Positions 5,857-9,549 of a stretch of DNA of 9,549 nucleotides are shown piece after piece (positions within the stretch are counted from its first letter, which is position 1; every line of letters starts with the position of its first letter). The position numbers and the translations under genes were made by a program. Source of the DNA: Gorillibacterium sp. (GTDB taxonomy: Bacteria > Bacillota > Bacilli > Paenibacillales > NBRC-103111); contig JACMJI010000184.1 of NCBI GenBank assembly GCA_014380705.1, forward strand, positions 1 to 9,549. The letters run 5' to 3'. Below the pieces are notes generated by a model that saw nothing but the letters and a program-made list of their open reading frames with translations, did no database searches and was not told the DNA's origin.

Positions 5857-6375
5857 ATGACACAAGAACGAACAGGTATCGCTACCTTGAAAGGAAATCC
5901 ACTTACTCTTATTGGCAATGAGGTGCTAGTAGGAGTTGCCGCTCCCGATTTCACTGTAAGCAAGAACCTTTTGGATACTGCAACTTTGAATGACTTTGCC
6001 GGAAAGATTATATTGATAAGCGTTGTACCATCCCTAGATACAGGTGTTTGCGATACACAGACACGAAGGTTTAATATGGAAGCCGCTAATCTAGGGGACG
6101 AGGTTGTCATCTTAACGATTAGCACGGATCTCCCGCCTGCACAAGCTCGTTGGTGCGGAGCCGCAGGCGTAGACAAGGTTGTCCTCTTGTCTGATCATAA
6201 GGATGTTTCCTTTGGAACAGCCTACGGTGTACTGATTAAGGAACTCCGCCTCTTAATGCGATCTATTTTTGTGATCGATAAGACAGGTACCATTCGCTAT
6301 GTTGAAGTATTAAGTGAAATGACAGAGCATCCCGATTACGATAAGGCTGTCGCTGCTGTCAAAGAATTGCTATAA
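5857..6375 (+). CDS. tpx: Thiol peroxidase (Tpx, atypical 2-Cys peroxiredoxin)
   Basis: A 172-residue cytoplasmic peroxiredoxin that reduces hydrogen peroxide and alkyl hydroperoxides using thioredoxin. The peroxidatic cysteine is C65 in PSLDTGVCDTQTRRFN, with T62 of the active-site triad. The resolving cysteine is C100 in ARWCGAAG, which places the pair as in E. coli Tpx (C61/C95). The conserved arginine is R135 in LMRSIFVID. Length is normal and nothing essential is missing. The start ATG is 12 bases after AAAGGAGG, a slightly long spacing. The gene is monocistronic, with a promoter at 5756-5785 and a terminator at 6417-6456. Its divergent neighbour is a LysR regulator, a common layout for peroxide-response genes, though that regulator resembles GltC more than OxyR. 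Confidence 0.96.
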   Translation: MTQERTGIATLKGNPLTLIGNEVLVGVAAPDFTVSKNLLDTATLNDFAGKIILISVVPSLDTGVCDTQTRRFNMEAANLGDEVVILTISTDLPPAQARWCGAAGVDKVVLLSDHKDVSFGTAYGVLIKELRLLMRSIFVIDKTGTIRYVEVLSEMTEHPDYDKAVAAVKELL

Positions 6376-6416
6376 CACATAAGGGCAGTACGATTAGCCT
6401 ACCCATAACGAAGACA

Positions 6417-6456
6417 GGTCCCGCTCCTTGGTGTTCATCCAAGAGCGGGACCTTTT
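6417..6456 (+). terminator. Rho-independent terminator of tpx
   Basis: GGTCCCGCTC (6417-6426) pairs perfectly with GAGCGGGACC (6443-6452). After one bulged C (6427) the stem continues as TTGG/CCAA around a 7-base loop. Only four T follow (6453-6456), but the stem is strong. It lies 41 bases after the tpx stop. Confidence 0.82.
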
Positions 6457-6533
6457 GGATAGTATGCTCACTTCTAAGTATCAAGGATAAGAACTTATCG
6501 GCGTCCTGTAGGGCCATGTATTTACCGATATAA

Positions 6534-6562
6534 AATCAGAATGAACCTTATACACTATTTAT
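6534..6562 (+). repeat. Short intergenic repeat, copy B
   Basis: Second copy of the 29-base segment at 4713-4741 (26/29 identical, same orientation; differences at positions 5, 20 and 22 of the repeat). It lies between the convergent tpx and DUF1499-like genes, 12 bases from the terminator arms at 6574. Confidence 0.75.
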
Positions 6563-6573
6563 CGATTCAGATA

Positions 6574-6603
6574 TAAAAAAAGTCCCCCGCCGCAGCCGGG
6601 AAC
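6574..6603 (-). terminator. Rho-independent terminator of the leftward DUF1499-like gene
   Basis: On the - strand GTTCCC pairs with GGGGAC, with an inner GC/GC extension around TGCG, followed by a T7 run. It starts 11 bases after the stop codon at 6615 and closes the leftward galE-galT-DUF1499 block. Confidence 0.75.
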
Positions 6604-6614
6604 CGAGATATTAA

Positions 6615-7004
6615 TTACTTCGACATTTTGTACTGGGCCAGACGCTTATCTAAATGCTTGTATATTTCCAGTACATTGCGATAATTCGAACCAAGATCTC
6701 CGAGAGAACCACGAGAAGCCGAATAAATATCCACGGCGGATTCAATCGGTGTAATACGAAACAGAGTTAACGTGATATCCTGAACTCTGCCCAAAGCCGT
6801 TCTTTTCTCCACCACGATCTCTCCAACATTCTCAACCTCATGTAAGATCGTATACCCTTTCAATGTCTTCAGAGTATTGATGGTTTCTTCCCAAAGTCTG
6901 TCCTTCGAGAGCTTGTAATGCTTTGTCTTTAATTCAGGTTCTTTCGCTTTCTCACCCGTTGTCTCATGGCTGCGAATCAAGCCAGTCAATGTTCTCTTCA
7001 ACAA
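6615..7004 (-). CDS. Small DUF1499-like protein
   Basis: A 129-residue soluble protein without signal peptide or membrane segment. The C-terminal part, VDIYSASRGSLGDLGSNYRN followed by a helix, fits the DUF1499 pattern of SASR, G, D, G and N. The middle has RLWEETINTLKTL and VVEKRTALGRVQDITLTLF, typical of that fold. Function is unknown. Start choice: the open frame extends to a TTG at 7025 with no usable ribosome-binding site. A strong GAGGAGG (7013-7019) lies inside that extension, exactly 8 bases before the TTG at 7004, which I take as the start (MLKRTLTGLIRS). It follows galT by 127 bases without a clear terminator between, so it may be co-transcribed. A weak -35/-10 pair, TCTACA (7082-7087) and TATAGA (7059-7064) at 17 bases, could give it its own promoter. 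Confidence 0.8.
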   Translation of the reverse strand: MLKRTLTGLIRSHETTGEKAKEPELKTKHYKLSKDRLWEETINTLKTLKGYTILHEVENVGEIVVEKRTALGRVQDITLTLFRITPIESAVDIYSASRGSLGDLGSNYRNVLEIYKHLDKRLAQYKMSK

Positions 7005-7131
7005 CGTATAGTCCTCCTCAAACAACCGTTCTGTTCCGACTCTTATTGCCGGAAGCGATCTATATTATTTTACCATTGTTTTGTAGAAAGAAAAAGAGGG
7101 AAAGCAGATATGATAAAAATGCTAGTGAATT

Positions 7132-8733
7132 TTAGATCGAAAAAGCATTAAATTGTGTTAAAAAACGTTTGAAAGCGAGATAACCCTCATCCGTTTGTTT
7201 ATATACACCGGCATCTGACAATACGCGGGCAAACTTGATACCGATCTCACGCTTTACAGCCGCTATTGCATCGTCTTCTGATAATTCCCCATTTTGAGCG
7301 TAATGATTAACCAAAGTCTCGATCCATTCTAGATGTTTCTCAAGGGATGTGTCCAGGGTCGTGTTAAATTCGAGCTGCACACCACTCACCATATTCGTTT
7401 GTTGGCTAGTAAACCGACTCCTGCTTACAAGGATTTCGGCAATCTGACCAATCTCTTGTTGCAGTCTGCCTGGAAGGACCGCAAGCCCCATCACTTCAAT
7501 CAGTCCGATATTCTCTTTTTTAATATGATGCAAATCCGCATGAGGATGGAAAATACCTAGTGGGTGCTCATCCGTTGTTCTGTTGTTGCGCAAAACCAGA
7601 TCAAACTCATACTCCCCTGTTGCATTCTTCCTGGCGATAGGTGTGATCGTGTTATGAGGAACCTGGCCATCCGTAGAGTCGGAGAACGCCAAGACGCCTA
7701 CAGCTGGATCGCTATAGCTGCGCCAAGCGTCTAAGATGCTCTCTGCGAGCTCCGTAAGCTTAACACGATCCGTTCCAGAGATCCGAACAACGGACATCGG
7801 CCAATGAACGATTCCGATGCGAACACCAGGATAGTCTATACTGCTAAAGGAATGCTCAATGGGTGCGATCTCCATCGGAAATTGATGGCGTCCCCCTTGA
7901 AAATGGTCATGATTTAGAATCGAGCCTCCAACAATCGGGAGATCCGCATTGGAACCTATAAAATAATGAGGGAATTGGTCAATAAAATCGAGCAAACGCA
8001 CGAACGAACTGCGCGTTACCCGCATCGGACTATGTTCATGGCTGAACACGATACAATGCTCGTTATAATAAACATAAGGGGAATATTGCACAAACCATGG
8101 CTTCCCCGCAAGCTCAACCGGGATCACCCGATGATTTTGACGAGCTGGATGATTAATTCTTCCCGCATAACCAACATTCTCTATACACAAGAGACATTTA
8201 GGATAATGGCTTTGTGGAGCATTTCGTTCGGCAGCGATCTCCTTGGGGTCCTTTTCTGGCTTAGAGAGGTTTACCGTGATCTCAAGATCGCCATATTCTG
8301 TAGGCGATAACCAATAATCATTCTTGGCAATTCGATCCATACGGATATAGTTGGAATCCATAGACATACGATAGAAACGGTCTGTTGCCTGCTCCGGAGA
8401 TTGTTCTTTGGCCGTTACCCAAAAGTTACGCGCCACTTCGGATTGCCGAGGCATCAGGAGTCCCATAATTCGAGCATCCAATAGGTCGCGATAAGTCGTA
8501 TTATTCTCCGGCATCAAACCAAGCTGTGCTGCATAATCAAGAATTGGTTCAAGAATGGCCGTTGGGCTGTCGGGAATGTCATCTGAAAGCTCCCCTTCAA
8601 AGGGTTCATCCACCCCTAATAAATCCAAAAGTGCATTTGTCGCGGGAATGTCATCCCCAGAACTTAAGAGCTGGTGACGCATTGCGAACTGGACCAATCG
8701 TGCAATTTCTTTTTTAATATCGATCGTATTCAT
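7132..8733 (-). CDS. galT: UDP-glucose--hexose-1-phosphate uridylyltransferase, class II (Firmicute type)
   Basis: A 533-residue cytoplasmic enzyme of the Leloir pathway that exchanges UMP between UDP-glucose and galactose-1-phosphate, giving glucose-1-phosphate and UDP-galactose. Length and sequence are those of the long class II GalT of Firmicutes, not the ~350-residue E. coli type. Visible motifs are KCLLCIENVGYAGR with C180 and C183, HPARQNHR, the nucleotidylation-site region NHDHFQGGRH (274-283, H275/H277), and FHPHADLHHIKKENIGLIEV followed by MGLAVLPGRL. The start ATG is preceded by AGGAGG at a short 4-base spacing. galE lies 124 bases upstream in the same direction, so the two form a galactose-utilisation unit; galK would be expected further upstream, outside the window. 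Confidence 0.96.
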   Translation of the reverse strand: MNTIDIKKEIARLVQFAMRHQLLSSGDDIPATNALLDLLGVDEPFEGELSDDIPDSPTAILEPILDYAAQLGLMPENNTTYRDLLDARIMGLLMPRQSEVARNFWVTAKEQSPEQATDRFYRMSMDSNYIRMDRIAKNDYWLSPTEYGDLEITVNLSKPEKDPKEIAAERNAPQSHYPKCLLCIENVGYAGRINHPARQNHRVIPVELAGKPWFVQYSPYVYYNEHCIVFSHEHSPMRVTRSSFVRLLDFIDQFPHYFIGSNADLPIVGGSILNHDHFQGGRHQFPMEIAPIEHSFSSIDYPGVRIGIVHWPMSVVRISGTDRVKLTELAESILDAWRSYSDPAVGVLAFSDSTDGQVPHNTITPIARKNATGEYEFDLVLRNNRTTDEHPLGIFHPHADLHHIKKENIGLIEVMGLAVLPGRLQQEIGQIAEILVSRSRFTSQQTNMVSGVQLEFNTTLDTSLEKHLEWIETLVNHYAQNGELSEDDAIAAVKREIGIKFARVLSDAGVYKQTDEGYLAFKRFLTQFNAFSI

Positions 8734-8800
8734 ATGTCCTCCTAATGCTGCTTATTCTAATTTGGTTATAAGTACGAATCTGCGTCATCGTCTAATGCAG

Positions 8801-8830
8801 GCAAAAGAGTCGGGCTTTTTGGGCCACGAC
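8801..8830 (-). terminator. Weak hairpin with U-rich tail between galE and galT
   Basis: GTCG-GGC (8809-8815) pairs with GCC-CGAC (8823-8830) with one bulged base around a 7-base loop. On the - strand TCTTTT follows. The stem is only 7 bp and the tail short, so it would at most attenuate transcription after galE; galT is probably still reached. It might instead only stabilise the galE mRNA end. Confidence 0.4.
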
Positions 8831-8857
8831 CCTTCTTCAACCGCTTATGCTGTTCAG

Positions 8858-9549
8858 TTAGCTCGTATACCCGTTTGGGTGAGCTTTGTGCCAGACCCAA
8901 GCAGATTCGATGATATCCTCCATCCGGTCGCGCTTGCGCTTCCAGCCTAACTCATCTTCAGCCTTCTTCGAGGAAGCGATTAGTACGGCCGGATCCCCGG
9001 AGCGACGTTCGACCAATTTAGCCGGAATCGGATGACCCGTTACTCTGCGAGCTGCCTCAATGACCTGCTTGACTGAATAACCTTCGCCGCTGCCTAGGTT
9101 ATAAACAGCACTCTCTCCACCTTCTCTAAGGCGCTTTAGCGCAAGAACATGAGCATCTGCTAAATCAGATACATGGAGATAATCACGAATACAGGTGCCG
9201 TCCTCTGTTGAGTAATCATCGCCATATATGGAGATAAATTCGCGTTTACCTAGGGGTACTTGCAGAATGAGAGGAATCAGATGCGTTTCGGTCAGGTGAG
9301 CTTCACCAATGTGTCCACCCTCATGTGCACCCGCAGCATTGAAATAACGCAGAGCTACATATTTTAACCCGTGGGCAACATCAAACCAGTTCATCATCTT
9401 TTCCATAGCGAGCTTGGTTTCCCCGTACGCATTCGTTGGGTGCGTCCGATCTTCCTCAGAGATGGGTACATTATCAGGTTCACCGTACGTAGCAGCAGTG
9501 GAGGAGTAGTCGATCTTGCTTACGCTGTGCTCTTTCATTTTATCAAGCA
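8858..9549 (-). CDS. galE: UDP-glucose 4-epimerase, C-terminal part (N-terminus beyond the window)
   Basis: The last ~230 residues of an NAD-dependent short-chain dehydrogenase-type epimerase interconverting UDP-galactose and UDP-glucose. The frame stays open to the window edge, reading LDKMKEHSVSKIDYSSTAATYGEP without a start signal at the first visible ATG (9538). The gene therefore continues to the right, and about 100 residues with the GxxGxxG NAD-binding loop are missing from view. Diagnostic parts are the catalytic SSTAATYG, the catalytic YGETK (Y-x-x-x-K), ALRYFNAAGAHEGGHIGE, the substrate-contact segment FISIYGDDYSTEDGTCIRDYLHVSDLADAH, and YNLGSGEGYSVKQVI. It precedes galT in the same transcription direction. 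Confidence 0.95.
   Translation of the reverse strand, partial: LDKMKEHSVSKIDYSSTAATYGEPDNVPISEEDRTHPTNAYGETKLAMEKMMNWFDVAHGLKYVALRYFNAAGAHEGGHIGEAHLTETHLIPLILQVPLGKREFISIYGDDYSTEDGTCIRDYLHVSDLADAHVLALKRLREGGESAVYNLGSGEGYSVKQVIEAARRVTGHPIPAKLVERRSGDPAVLIASSKKAEDELGWKRKRDRMEDIIESAWVWHKAHPNGYTS

Noticed and set aside
5846..5860. Tiny frame ATG-GAA-CTA-TCA-TGA just before tpx, overlapping its start by ATGA
   Set aside because: Its ATG is only one base from the GGAGG of the tpx ribosome-binding site, too close for efficient initiation, and it encodes four residues. The overlap is probably chance.
6486..6499. Dyad GATAAG-AA-CTTATC between tpx and the DUF1499-like gene
   Set aside because: Short arms, located between convergent terminators with no promoter to regulate; most likely chance.
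2239..8822. Identical 14-mer GTCGGGCTTTTTGG at 2239-2252 and 8809-8822, both intergenic
   Set aside because: A single shared 14-mer is not far above chance in a window this size. The hairpins around the two copies differ, so I do not call it a repeat family.

Overview
The window looks like chromosomal DNA of a low- to mid-GC Gram-positive bacterium, most likely Paenibacillus or a close relative. Shine-Dalgarno sites are strong (AAGGAGG, AGGAGG), and TTG and GTG starts occur. Intergenic DNA is AT-rich with sigma-A-like promoters and U-tract terminators. The protein set fits: YugP-type metallopeptidase, GltC-like LysR regulator, Firmicute-type (class II) GalT, and a DUF294/DEDDh exonuclease pair. 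I see no insertion sequence, phage gene, CRISPR array, tRNA or rRNA.

Layout. Positions 1-246 hold two intrinsic terminators facing each other: one for an unseen gene entering from the left, one for the leftward exonuclease gene. From 247 to 3649 three leftward genes form a nitrogen-flavoured block. In transcription order they are an Amt ammonium transporter, a GlnD-like DUF294 nucleotidyltransferase, and a DEDDh 3'-5' exonuclease coupled to it by a 4-base overlap. The amt promoter carries one perfect and one near-perfect GlnR/TnrA-type box. No PII (glnB/glnK) gene accompanies amt; the nucleotidyltransferase/exonuclease pair is in that place.

A 345-base AT-rich region with several palindromes separates amt from a rightward YugP-like membrane zinc metallopeptidase (3995-4708). 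A bidirectional terminator at 4743-4793 ends both it and a convergent GltC-like LysR regulator (4846-5733). That regulator is divergent from tpx (thiol peroxidase, 5857-6375) across 123 bases, which contain a palindromic -10 that could serve both directions and overlapping AATTGG/CCAATT dyads.

After the tpx terminator comes a leftward block: galE (cut by the right edge), galT, and a small DUF1499-like gene whose Shine-Dalgarno site points to an internal TTG start at 7004. galE and galT belong to the Leloir pathway, which interconverts galactose-1-phosphate/UDP-galactose and UDP-glucose.

Points most worth a second look: the PII-less amt-nucleotidyltransferase-exonuclease cluster; the two GlnR-type boxes around the amt promoter; the structured leader of the nucleotidyltransferase gene, with an internal segment complementary to its own ribosome-binding site; the lysR/tpx operator region; and a 29-base repeat (26/29 identical) next to two different terminators.
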